This document shows positions 21,801 through 30,137 of a DNA stretch of 64,000 bases, piece by piece (the first letter of the stretch is position 1; every line of letters starts with the position of its first letter). The notes below the pieces were generated by a model. The model did not search any database, was not told the origin of the DNA, and saw only the letters and a list, made by a program, of their open reading frames with translations. A program made the position numbers and the translations under genes. The DNA comes from Serinicoccus profundi (GTDB lineage: Bacteria > Actinomycetota > Actinomycetes > Actinomycetales > Dermatophilaceae), in contig NZ_CP042862.1 of NCBI RefSeq assembly GCF_008001015.1, positions 1 to 64,000 of the forward strand. The letters are read 5' to 3'.

Positions 21801-24800
21801 CTATCGGGTGAGAAGGGAGACGAGCAGGTCCGCCTGCTGGGGTGTGATCGATGGGTACAAGAGGCACCGGCGGTTGTTCTCCCCCGTAAGGCGCATCTGT
21901 CGAGGCAGCGTCCCGCTGGCAAGGACGACGGCGCGGCCGTAGAGTCCAGGCAGATCGCAGCCCAGCGGCACGATGACGCCTTGGCGTTTGGGCAGATAGG
22001 CGACCAACGAACGGCCCAACGCGTTTGCAGCCAGGTACTTCACCAGATGCACGGGCCCTTGCATCGTTGAGCGCCGCATCACGTCAGCCTCCGAACGAAA
22101 CACATGAATGCGCTCAAACCCTCGGGTTAGGCGGTATGCGCCAGGGTGCGAGACGTCACTCGTCTGGACCCACGAGGCAGATGCCACGTCAAACCTTTCT
22201 GCCTGGGTGAATCCCGGCATGGGCACGCGCGGGTAGGCCCCGGCGACAGCAGAGAGAGCAGGCAAGGCGTTGAGGAGACTGGTACATGGATCATGAACCA
22301 CGCATCCGGGCTCTGGGTCCACCTCGACGGCCCCGACTTCGATGCCCTCGAGCAGCCGACGTGTCGGCTGGTCCTCGGTTCGTTCCTCTCGTAATCGCAA
22401 GCCTGGAGCAGCGAAACGATCCAGCAGTTCAGCCACGCTGGCCTCCGGCCAAAACCCCACGAGCTCTAGGCACCTAGTGCCCCTAACCACCAGACAAGAT
22501 GGCGAGATCTCCCACCGTTGCGGAGCACCAAGTTCTGACCGCTCGACGGCGATATGCCCAAGGAGTTCCATCCGTATCGGGAAAGCGCTTGTGAAGAGCG
22601 CGCTGCCATCAATCTGAGAGGCAACCGTAGAAAGAGCCTCGGCGGGACCACCACCAAGATGCATCAGCGCATCGAGCGCCGCGTCCCAGAGCCTGATGCT
22701 GTCTGTCTCGATCGGTGGCAGGGCGTCGACGTCGACGTGCATGCCATTACCGTCAGCATTCTTCTTCTGACCGTGCTTGGGTATCCATCCGGGAGATCGC
22801 TTAGCAAGGCCACAGAACTTGCAGACCCCTGCGATGTACTTCGGCTGCCAGCCCCCCATGAATGTGGGGTATTCCAAGTAATGGGCCCCGGTGATGACGC
22901 AGGAATTAGGCTCCGCAGCCCCCACCCTCACGATAGGGGGCGCAGAGGCCGCATGATTCGAGGACCAGTCGACACGTCTCGGCGCCGTAGTAGGCTCATC
23001 GGGCAGCCAGGGGGTTGTACCGACGGCGAGAGCACCATCAATGAAGACGTCGGGCACTCCGTCCGGATCCATCTCTGGTGCTGAAAGAGCGCCGATCGGA
23101 CCGCCTTCTTGGGATAGGTCGTACACAAGACGGGGCGCGAGGCTCCATGCCGAGTCCACCTCGTCCGCTGAGCGCAGACGTACGGTTGCTCGCTGGAGCG
23201 GGGCTTTGGCGCTGCCTGCGTAGAGGGCGAGGCTGTAGTCCCCGATCGCGAGTCTCGCGTCCGTCAGCGGCACGACCAGGGCGCCCCCCTCTGCCGTCCA
23301 GGAGTGCAGTTCGTCCTTGAGGTTCTCGGCGTCAGAGAGCACGATCTTCAGTTCCGTATCGGATTCTACCGACGCCCTCACCTCCGGAGGCGATGCAACC
23401 GACCACTTTCGAATACGCGACGGGATCCGCATTCCGCCAGCGATTGTGAGCTGGTCGCGAGCCAGGGGCACTAGCTCGTTGTAGGTGCCGGGCCCCGGCG
23501 AACCGAAGAGTTGGACACCGGCGATCAAGGTCCAGCCCGATGGGAGCCCGTCCATTGACGTCACAACTGCGAAGCCGGGGCGCGCGCAACTTCTGAGCGC
23601 CTTCTCGACCCCCGTCACCAGCGCACCTCCCTTGATGCTCGCCCGCACGAGGAGCATACTTTCGACGTTCAGTTGTAGGCGTTCTGTTTCTACATAGGCT
23701 GCCTGAAGCTCGTCGAACACGAGGGGCACGATGCTGCGTGGATGATGCGTGAGCAGGCTCTCTGGGCGTTCGGCTTGCTTCATACGAACCACACCTTCAA
23801 GCACCGAACTCACATCGATGCCGCTGGAGTAGCTGGTGCGCCACACGTTCGCGACAGCGGGGACGAGACCGACGGGCATCCATTCTCCGCCTTCACCCTC
23901 GACGAGCACGCCGGCCCCGAAGGTGTCGTCAGCAGCGGCTCTTAGGGTGAGTGCGAGGTCCAAACTCTCCCCCATGAATCCGCGACGGAGCTGCGCCATC
24001 AAGCCGATCCGCTGCAGAGCCGGCGCGCTGCCAGCCTCATGAGAGAGGACCGTACCGTCCCAACCTGCTAGCTCGACAGCCGCGACCGCCGAGATGCGTT
24101 CACGCGCAGAGCCCTTCTGCCACAGTTTTTGCAACGCCGCCGACATCGGACAGGTCTCGCTTCCGAACCATGCGTCCAGGTAGCGCTCCACCGCCTCGGG
24201 AGCCAGTTCTGTACCTGCTGGCAGACCGTACTGCACGAAGAACACAGGGAACTTTCGCCTGTCGCCGGCACGAACGAGAGCCTGCGAGAGCGGCAGTCCA
24301 ACGTAGCGGTAGGACAGCGAGTAGGCGGTGGGCGTACCTCGGCGTCCTTCAAGGCCCTCGAGCCAGCGGTTCAGGTCTCCCCACATCTGTTCCGCTCGGT
24401 GCGTGTACTCCCAGCGGACCTCCTGGGAGTCCGCAGGGGCCCGGAGCAGGGTGCAGAGCCGCGCGTAGTAGTTGTTCTGGTTGAACCCGTCGTCGGCGGC
24501 TCCCATCGCCTCCGCGGCCAGCACGGTGATGGCTTGGAATGGCAGCCAGGGTGGCGGCAGATCCTGAGTGAGGGATCTGCGCCATCTCGATGCCTGCTCG
24601 GCTAGCCGAGTCAGTGAGAACTTGCCTTCCAACACGGTTACCCCGAGTACAGCGTCCCGCAGACCCTCTTTTGCCGGTCCTTCCCATCCCGCTGCTGATG
24701 CGATGTCGTGGAGGTCCTCCTCCTCCACGTCAAGATACGCGGGTACGGCCTCGCTTCTGAACGGATAGACGACTTCCGCAATTGCTTCCGCCCACCGCTG

Positions 24801-24824
24801 GTACTCATGCCACGCACCATCCAT
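21801..24824 (-). CDS. Large Druantia-associated protein, DruG-like by position
   Basis: A 1007-residue protein I cannot assign to a described domain by eye. It sits directly upstream of the helicase with no gap (its stop overlaps the helicase ribosome site), in the slot held by DruG in type II Druantia. Visible features: an N-terminal helical part (FSLTRLAEQASRWRRSL, PPPWLPFQAITVLAAEAM), the segment PTAYSLSYRYVGLPLSQALV, a middle part with beta-rich character, and one zinc-binding-like pair in VCKFCGLAKR. No ATPase or nuclease motif was found. A strong AAGGAGGA ribosome site precedes the ATG. Base composition is lower in GC than the core. Homology to DruG or DruH needs a profile search. Confidence 0.65.
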   Translation of the reverse strand: MDGAWHEYQRWAEAIAEVVYPFRSEAVPAYLDVEEEDLHDIASAAGWEGPAKEGLRDAVLGVTVLEGKFSLTRLAEQASRWRRSLTQDLPPPWLPFQAITVLAAEAMGAADDGFNQNNYYARLCTLLRAPADSQEVRWEYTHRAEQMWGDLNRWLEGLEGRRGTPTAYSLSYRYVGLPLSQALVRAGDRRKFPVFFVQYGLPAGTELAPEAVERYLDAWFGSETCPMSAALQKLWQKGSARERISAVAAVELAGWDGTVLSHEAGSAPALQRIGLMAQLRRGFMGESLDLALTLRAAADDTFGAGVLVEGEGGEWMPVGLVPAVANVWRTSYSSGIDVSSVLEGVVRMKQAERPESLLTHHPRSIVPLVFDELQAAYVETERLQLNVESMLLVRASIKGGALVTGVEKALRSCARPGFAVVTSMDGLPSGWTLIAGVQLFGSPGPGTYNELVPLARDQLTIAGGMRIPSRIRKWSVASPPEVRASVESDTELKIVLSDAENLKDELHSWTAEGGALVVPLTDARLAIGDYSLALYAGSAKAPLQRATVRLRSADEVDSAWSLAPRLVYDLSQEGGPIGALSAPEMDPDGVPDVFIDGALAVGTTPWLPDEPTTAPRRVDWSSNHAASAPPIVRVGAAEPNSCVITGAHYLEYPTFMGGWQPKYIAGVCKFCGLAKRSPGWIPKHGQKKNADGNGMHVDVDALPPIETDSIRLWDAALDALMHLGGGPAEALSTVASQIDGSALFTSAFPIRMELLGHIAVERSELGAPQRWEISPSCLVVRGTRCLELVGFWPEASVAELLDRFAAPGLRLREERTEDQPTRRLLEGIEVGAVEVDPEPGCVVHDPCTSLLNALPALSAVAGAYPRVPMPGFTQAERFDVASASWVQTSDVSHPGAYRLTRGFERIHVFRSEADVMRRSTMQGPVHLVKYLAANALGRSLVAYLPKRQGVIVPLGCDLPGLYGRAVVLASGTLPRQMRLTGENNRRCLLYPSITPQQADLLVSLLTR

Positions 24825-25178
24825 TGGTCCTCCTTACTTCAGCACGGGCCGGTGCTACGTGCCTGTTCGAACTGCTCGTCTCATGCCGGGAGGCAGCCAA
24901 CCCGGTGTGGCCGTCGTCAGGGCTTCCCAGCACGTTCAGCTGCAAGCGAAGCCCTTGAGTCACTCCACTTGCCGACGCAGTGGCAATCGAACCAGCTACC
25001 TTTGCAACCAGGACGTTCCAAGGGTGTTGCCCCCTTCTGGCCGCATGTACGCGTAGGCCGTCCTACGCTCTGGCTTGCTATGGCCTGGATGTGCTGTGTC
25101 ACCACATCGTGACAATGCACCAGAGATGCACGTTCCCGAGTGTAGACATGCCTGTGTCCCAGTCAACCATGCACCTGC
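24825..25178. other. Spacer within defence operon
   Basis: This 354-base gap lies between the 1007-residue gene and the small upstream gene. It holds the ribosome site of the former at its left end. Short open frames exist on both strands, but none has a good start site or a recognisable product. A second promoter for the helicase part of the operon may lie here; I see no clear one. Confidence 0.5.
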
Positions 25179-25940
25179 CTAGGAGCCGAGCCCCGTTAAC
25201 TTGTTGACGAGTGCCTCGAACTGTTCTTTGGTGATCACACCGTCCTCGCGGAGCTTCTTGGCCTTCTGGATCTCCGCGACGACCGACTTGTCCTCAGATG
25301 CTGCTGCTGCCACGTCGGTAAACATCGCGCGAAGCCTCGGGAAGTTGGAGTTATCCACGATGATGCGCACAGCCTCCAGGCTGGGGTCCTTGACTGCGGC
25401 TCCCGGGTTATCCGGCATGGCGAACGGAATGAGGCACTCGGGATGTTGGGAAGCGAAGGCCGCAACCACAGATTTTGCTAATGCTGTCGAGTCTTTACGC
25501 CACTCAACTAGGTCGCGGACCTCGCGGTGGTGCTCAGGATGAATGTAGGTGATTCCGGGCAGGTTGGGAGAGAGAAATACTGTCGGCGTCACTAGGCCGG
25601 CACCTGGCCCACCTTGACCATTGGTGATGGTGAATTTGCCGATCCTTGAGTACGATGTCTTGACTGACCAGAGGCCTTTCGTATCGCTGAGAACGCTCGC
25701 GGTGTCGTGGCCGTCAGCGTTGTGGCCGTCGGGGAGTGTCACCAGGTTAGCCCGATACGCGGCGAGGGTAATGATCCACTCGCCGATTCCGCCGGTTATG
25801 AATCGAAGCCCACGGTCTGACGGGTTGTAGTTTTCCACAGCCAGCCCGTATGCCCACTCAAGTTCAGTCCTAAGCATCGGATCGTTGACGAACGCTTGGC
25901 GCAGAGCGTCGAATTCGGGTGAGCCGCTGTTGGTGACCAT
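25179..25940 (-). CDS. Small Druantia-associated protein, possible PD-(D/E)XK fold with SHOCT-like tail (DruF position)
   Basis: About 253 residues, lying between the methyltransferase and the 1007-residue protein, the place of druF in type II Druantia. The middle part reads GGIGEWIITLAAYR, then NADGHDTASVL and LWSVKTSYSR, followed by a beta-rich stretch. An E...D...xVK arrangement like this resembles the PD-(D/E)XK nuclease core, with Val in place of the usual D/E in the last motif. The C-terminal 30 residues (IQKAKKLREDGVITKEQFEAL) form a SHOCT-like helical tail often used for oligomerisation. Start: ATG at 25,940, or TTG at 25,946; no strong ribosome site. Nuclease function is a hypothesis only. 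Confidence 0.6.
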   Translation of the reverse strand: MVTNSGSPEFDALRQAFVNDPMLRTELEWAYGLAVENYNPSDRGLRFITGGIGEWIITLAAYRANLVTLPDGHNADGHDTASVLSDTKGLWSVKTSYSRIGKFTITNGQGGPGAGLVTPTVFLSPNLPGITYIHPEHHREVRDLVEWRKDSTALAKSVVAAFASQHPECLIPFAMPDNPGAAVKDPSLEAVRIIVDNSNFPRLRAMFTDVAAAASEDKSVVAEIQKAKKLREDGVITKEQFEALVNKLTGLGS

Positions 25941-26114
25941 GACCAAAGGCTAACCAGTGCTTGACGGGCCGCGTTGAGGGCGCCCGTGGACGGCCGACGT
26001 CGACCAACCGAACTACAGACTTGAGGAGTCAAGGCGCGCGTGAGTTGCCCCGCGAAGGACGTCAGCGGGGTGGGATGCTTGCCTGCAGATCGAGGCCCCG
26101 ACCGCGGGCCCACA

Positions 26115-27611
26115 TCAACTGGCTGCTGTAACTGCCCAGGGCGAAGGTGCGCTTGCGCTGGCTAGTGCCATTGCAGACTCGCTCAAGGCATCTACGGTCG
26201 GGTTGAGGGCCGCATGGAGCACTGAGTTCACTAGGCGAGGGGGCAATTCAGATGCGTCCCGTTCCACGTGGGCGCGGAAGACGTGCCAGGCGGCGCCTAC
26301 GGCTACACCATTGCCGACCTGCTTGTATGAGGCTTGGTCGCGCTGTCCCTTGAAGGAGAAGGAGCGGGGCAGGCCCTGCAGGCGCGCGGCTTCGTGCGGG
26401 GTGATGCGGCGGCGCCTGCTGCCAATCACGGACGTCTGGGTGATCGCGACGAGAGCGGGCAGGTAGGTCGGCGCCTTGGCGCGGATGCCAGATGGCCGGA
26501 AGTGCATGACGGTGTGCCATAGGGACCGGGTGCCCTGGGCCTGCCACTCCAACTTGCGGCGCGACTCCGGGAACGACGAGAAGTGCAGGTTCGCCTTCCT
26601 CCAATCGTGGATGATGTCGCGGTGCTCGTCGTAGAAGCGTGCGTTCTTGATGAGGATGTCGGACTTCCAGCGGGGCAGTGCCTCGAGGACGATGGGATCC
26701 CAGGAGCGTTCCGGTACCCAGGCGTCGGCCCAGAGGGGAAAGCCTGGGAGACGCACGCCGCGGGCAGCCCACATGCGCTGTACCAGCTCGTCCCAGGCAT
26801 CGATCCAAGCAGTCTGGTCTGCGGTCAGTGCGTACCTGTCGCGGTCGGGGATGGAGGAGTCGTCGTCGAGGATCCAGTCGACGTCCCACTCATGGACGTT
26901 CCAACCGTCTACAGGGCCCCGAACCACGGTGGGTGGTACGTCTGTCTCAGCCAGGGCTCGCTCAGGGCCGACGTAGGTGCCCAGGATGAAGACGCGGTCG
27001 CGCACCTGTGGTGTGCCCCCGCGAGAGGGTGGCAACAAGTGAGGCGAAAAGACCGAGGGTGTGGCCGAGACCCGGTAGCCGATCTCGCGAAGCGTCTGGA
27101 TGATGACTTCCCACTCGTGCCGGTGTCGTGGTCCGGCGATGTTTCGCACGTTCTCGAGCAGGACGACTCGTGGCTTGCGCTCCTCGAGGATGCGGGCGAT
27201 GTTCCAGAAGAGGGTGCCGCGGGCCTCGTCCATCCCCCGCTGGTAGCCCGACTTGGAGAACGGCTGGCAGGGGAATCCGGCCGCGAGGACGTCGTGCTCA
27301 GGCACGTCCACCGCCCCGGCCTCGGGTGTCGCCAGGTTGATGTCAGTGTTGATCACGGGACGCTGGCTGGCGGGTAAGGGGTCCACCCAGTTGCGCACGT
27401 AGGTCTCACGCGCCTCGCGGTCGATCTCCGAGACGTAGACGCAGTGGCCGCCGGCGTGGTCGAGCATGGCATGGAACCCGCCGATCCCGGCGAAGAGGTC
27501 CACATACCGGAACGCTGTCGAGACGGCCACGCCCCCCAGCTTAGCTGACGGATCAGCTGAGTCAAGTCCACGCGCCGGGCGGCCGAAGTCCAGCGGGAGC
27601 GCATCGTTCAT
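26115..27611 (-). CDS. DNA (cytosine-5) methyltransferase (DruM-like)
   Basis: A C5-cytosine methyltransferase of about 498 residues. Conserved motifs in order: I (VDLFAGIGGFHAML), IV with the catalytic Cys (AAGFPCQPFSKSGY), VI (LLENVRNIAG), VIII (QVRDRVFILG), then a long target-recognition region, IX (ARLQGLPRSFSF) and X (QVGNGVAVGAAW). It probably modifies host DNA so that the linked defence proteins spare it; the target site cannot be read from sequence. I choose the ATG at 27,611, seven bases after AGGAAGG, over the GTG at 27,617. First gene of the minus-strand operon, corresponding to druM of type II Druantia. Confidence 0.9.
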   Translation of the reverse strand: MNDALPLDFGRPARGLDSADPSAKLGGVAVSTAFRYVDLFAGIGGFHAMLDHAGGHCVYVSEIDREARETYVRNWVDPLPASQRPVINTDINLATPEAGAVDVPEHDVLAAGFPCQPFSKSGYQRGMDEARGTLFWNIARILEERKPRVVLLENVRNIAGPRHRHEWEVIIQTLREIGYRVSATPSVFSPHLLPPSRGGTPQVRDRVFILGTYVGPERALAETDVPPTVVRGPVDGWNVHEWDVDWILDDDSSIPDRDRYALTADQTAWIDAWDELVQRMWAARGVRLPGFPLWADAWVPERSWDPIVLEALPRWKSDILIKNARFYDEHRDIIHDWRKANLHFSSFPESRRKLEWQAQGTRSLWHTVMHFRPSGIRAKAPTYLPALVAITQTSVIGSRRRRITPHEAARLQGLPRSFSFKGQRDQASYKQVGNGVAVGAAWHVFRAHVERDASELPPRLVNSVLHAALNPTVDALSESAMALASASAPSPWAVTAAS

Positions 27612-27617
27612 CGGCAC

Positions 27618-27918
27618 ACCTTCCTAGTTCGCCGCACCCAGGGTGGTCAATGGTGCGTCCGCCGACTGTCCTGCGAAGTTGATCGCTTCTCGAGGGCGAG
27701 GCTCGTACCTGTGGATACCACGTGCCTCCGAGGCATCCGTGTGGATAAAGGTCCGCAGCACCTTAAAATCATACAAATGTTCGACAGTAGCAGGCCTAGG
27801 CGCGCGGAGAAATTTCCCAGAAGAGTGCTGCAGGGGGGGACGCAGTCGGCGCGATCCGGTCTGCTCTGCAACTTCTTGACCTGCAAGGATGCATCCTCGC
27901 ATACCCAATCAGTGGACG
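27618..27918 (-). promoter_or_regulatory. Upstream region of the defence operon
   Basis: About 300 bases without a gene, more AT-rich than its surroundings. A minus-strand -10-like TATGAT lies at 27,768-27,773 and could start the operon, about 150 bases before the methyltransferase; its -35 is weak. Two DnaA-box-like TGTGGATA motifs (near 27,711 and 27,739) occur here, probably by chance. Confidence 0.4.
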
Positions 27919-27966
27919 TTGCAAGCACGGGTCTAGAGATCGAGGCCCCTTGGCTTCACCGCAGGT
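27919..27966 (+). repeat. Putative attR: degraded tRNA-Ala 3' half
   Basis: This stretch resembles tRNA-Ala from the anticodon loop (TTGCAAGCA preserved) to past the CCA. The last 27 bases (27,940-27,966) match 24 of 27 of the real tRNA end. One base is missing in the variable region and the CCA is mutated, so it is not a working tRNA. It lies directly next to the stop of the sucrase/ferredoxin-like gene and marks the right end of the island. Confidence 0.6.
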
Positions 27967-27970
27967 AGAT

Positions 27971-28957
27971 CTACCGCACAGCGCCGACACCACAGCCCGA
28001 GTTTGCCGTCCCGCCACCCTGTCGGGGCACGCTACTGACCGACGTGGCGTCGTAGACGACGGCCGAGTTCGTCGCCGGCCCGCGGCACGTCAGCTGGCAC
28101 GGAGGGGCCCGGTGGGCCCGAAGCTCGACCTGGACACGGTCCGGGTGAGGTGGGCTGCCGGTGAACGAGATGCGCCAACGGTCCCCGTCGCGTGCGGTGT
28201 CAGCGACGGCATAGTCGTTGCGGCCGGCCGGGCCGAAGCGATGGAGCACGGCCGCGAGGGCGGCCTGCTGTGGCGGGAAGAGGTCAGTGTACCCACGCAG
28301 ATGCTCGGCCTCGACCCGGTCGGCCAGGTGCGCCTCCACTGTGCTCACGGCGGACTCGGCATCGAGTCCTCCGTAGTAGACCCCGTCGGGGGCGACAAAG
28401 ACGTTCGCGGCGAACCTGTCACCGCCGACGTGCGTGCACTCCCAGACCAGCTCGGGCCACCGCTGACTGAGCGCGGCCGCAACCGGTCGTCCGCGCACCG
28501 CGCAGCAGGTGTCGTGCTGTCCGTGCGCGCAGACCAGGATGACCGGTGGATGGCCGAGCTCCCCGGGGACGTCCAATGCAGTGGCGATCTGCGCCAGATC
28601 CTCGTGATGGCTCCATGTTCCCCAGGTCTGCCGGCCGGCCCCGGCGTCACTGTGGCGTAGGACAGCCCACCGCGTGGGGACATCGTGGGCGCGGCGTCCG
28701 TGGCGCCGGACCAGGAGGATGCGCGCCCGAACCGCCTGCGCCGCGGAGAACACCAACGATTTGGTCTTCGGTTCGAGGTCAAGGCCCTCGAACCCGTTGA
28801 TCGGCCACCCGCCGTGGTACTCGATGAGGACCCACACGAAGCCGCGCGGCGCCGTCCCGGCCATCGGATCACCGCGCAACCGGGCGCTGTCCGCGCAGAA
28901 GAAGCGGTCCGGGCCGCTCACTGCTGCCGCGTCACTGCTCGGCAGGCAGGATGACAC
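27971..28957 (-). CDS. Sucrase/ferredoxin-like family protein
   Basis: A 328-residue protein of the Suc_Fer-like group (thioredoxin-like ferredoxin fold). Diagnostic stretches are the N-terminal FFCADSARLRGDPMAGTAPRG, the cysteine motif CAHGQHDTCCAVRG and ECTHVGGDRFAANV. The cysteines probably hold a [2Fe-2S] cluster, as in thioredoxin-like ferredoxins. The substrate or partner is unknown. Start at 28,957 keeps the conserved first Cys block; it overlaps the end of the cupin gene by 26 bases, so the two are probably one transcript. The last 20 residues, next to the island edge, look less conserved and may have been altered by integration. Confidence 0.85.
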   Translation of the reverse strand: MSSCLPSSDAAAVSGPDRFFCADSARLRGDPMAGTAPRGFVWVLIEYHGGWPINGFEGLDLEPKTKSLVFSAAQAVRARILLVRRHGRRAHDVPTRWAVLRHSDAGAGRQTWGTWSHHEDLAQIATALDVPGELGHPPVILVCAHGQHDTCCAVRGRPVAAALSQRWPELVWECTHVGGDRFAANVFVAPDGVYYGGLDAESAVSTVEAHLADRVEAEHLRGYTDLFPPQQAALAAVLHRFGPAGRNDYAVADTARDGDRWRISFTGSPPHPDRVQVELRAHRAPPCQLTCRGPATNSAVVYDATSVSSVPRQGGGTANSGCGVGAVR

Positions 28958-30137
28958 CGGCGCGCAGCAGTCGCTCGGTCAGCTCGACCCCGAGGTCGTC
29001 CGCGGTATGCACCGCGCCGTCGAGCAGACGCGTGACAGCGGGCAGGTCGGCCGGCGCGAAGTCGAGCCAGCCCACACGCGTGAAGAGGCGCGAGCCGTCG
29101 AGCCGTGCCTCCAGAGCACCGCGAAGGCGCACGGAGGTCTCTGGGCTCAGTGCGTCGACGGCCGCGAGCTGGGCCAGCGGCCCGAGCGGCGACGGACGTC
29201 CCTGCCCTCGCCGGGTCCGGTGGAACAAGGGGGTGGGATCGGCCTCGGCGATAGCGGCGGTGAGACGCTCACGGATGAGGCCCATCTCGCCGCTCGGGCC
29301 GTCGACGCCCAAGGGCAGCGTCGAGCGCATGCTCGGGTCGTCCCGCAACAGCCGCAGCGCGGCCTCGGCGAGCTGCTCGGCCAGGCCGTGGCGGGTCCAG
29401 GTGTGGACGCCGAGCGTGAGATGGATGGAGACCGCCCCCTGCGCCTGGGCGGCGTGCAGCCAGCCGCGGGGCAGATAGAGGGCATCACCGGGTTCGAGCA
29501 CGACGTCGAGGTAGGCGTCGCGCGCCGCGGCCTCGGAGACGGCGGACCTGCGGTCGGTCCACGGCTGATCACGCAGGGGGTCCTGGTGGACGGGCTCGTG
29601 GATGATCCAGCGTTTGGTCCCGGCGATCTGCAGGACGAAGACGTCGTGGACGTCGTAGTGGTCGTCGAACCCACGGTTCTGGGGCGGGGTGATGTAGGCG
29701 TTGGCCTGCACCGGGTGGCCGAGCTCGTCGCTCAACCGGCTGCTGAACTCCGCGACCGGCTCCCAGGTGCGGTGCAGAGCCTGCAGGACCAGGGTGGCGC
29801 CGTCGGCGAACGCGCGCCACAGGGCGGTGTCGTCGAGCTGGTCCGAGATGGTGGCGCCCACACCGGCCGGCGAGGTGAAGGTCGAGTCGGCGGCCGTGGT
29901 GCCTTCCTTGGCGACGCGCAGGAACGGCGTGCGCAGTCCGCGGCGCGAGATCAGCTCGTCGACGGCGTCCGCGGAGAACAGGTCGGAGAAGTCGCTGGCG
30001 CCCTGCGTCAGCAGCGCGGTGCGTCCCCAGACGTCACGGGCGAACTCCTCACGCCCGATGCCGACGAGGCGCCCGTCCAGGACCCCGGCGCCGTCCTGCT
30101 CGCCGGGGTCCTGAGAGGGCATGGAGGTGGGGCTCAC
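28932..30137 (-). CDS. Cupin/JmjC-type 2-oxoglutarate oxygenase (ribosomal oxygenase-like)
   Basis: A 401-residue member of the Cupin_4/JmjC group, which includes the ribosomal protein arginine hydroxylase YcfD. The Fe(II) site is visible: HYD in GFDDHYDVHDVFVLQIAG and the distal His in LYLPRGWLHAA. KRW after the first motif fits the 2-oxoglutarate pocket region. A C-terminal dimer/winged-helix region follows. The GTG start at 30,137 is joined to the upstream repeat gene as TGAGTG, suggesting coupling; an ATG at 30,122 is possible. Substrate is inferred from the family only. Confidence 0.85.
   Translation of the reverse strand: MSPTSMPSQDPGEQDGAGVLDGRLVGIGREEFARDVWGRTALLTQGASDFSDLFSADAVDELISRRGLRTPFLRVAKEGTTAADSTFTSPAGVGATISDQLDDTALWRAFADGATLVLQALHRTWEPVAEFSSRLSDELGHPVQANAYITPPQNRGFDDHYDVHDVFVLQIAGTKRWIIHEPVHQDPLRDQPWTDRRSAVSEAAARDAYLDVVLEPGDALYLPRGWLHAAQAQGAVSIHLTLGVHTWTRHGLAEQLAEAALRLLRDDPSMRSTLPLGVDGPSGEMGLIRERLTAAIAEADPTPLFHRTRRGQGRPSPLGPLAQLAAVDALSPETSVRLRGALEARLDGSRLFTRVGWLDFAPADLPAVTRLLDGAVHTADDLGVELTERLLRAGVILPAEQ

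Noticed and set aside
16503..27611. DISARM or Dpd system as an explanation of the operon
   Set aside because: DISARM would need separate DrmA helicase, DrmB DUF1998 and DrmC phospholipase-D proteins, and Dpd would need DpdA and deazapurine genes. Here one giant protein has both helicase and DUF1998, which fits Druantia better.
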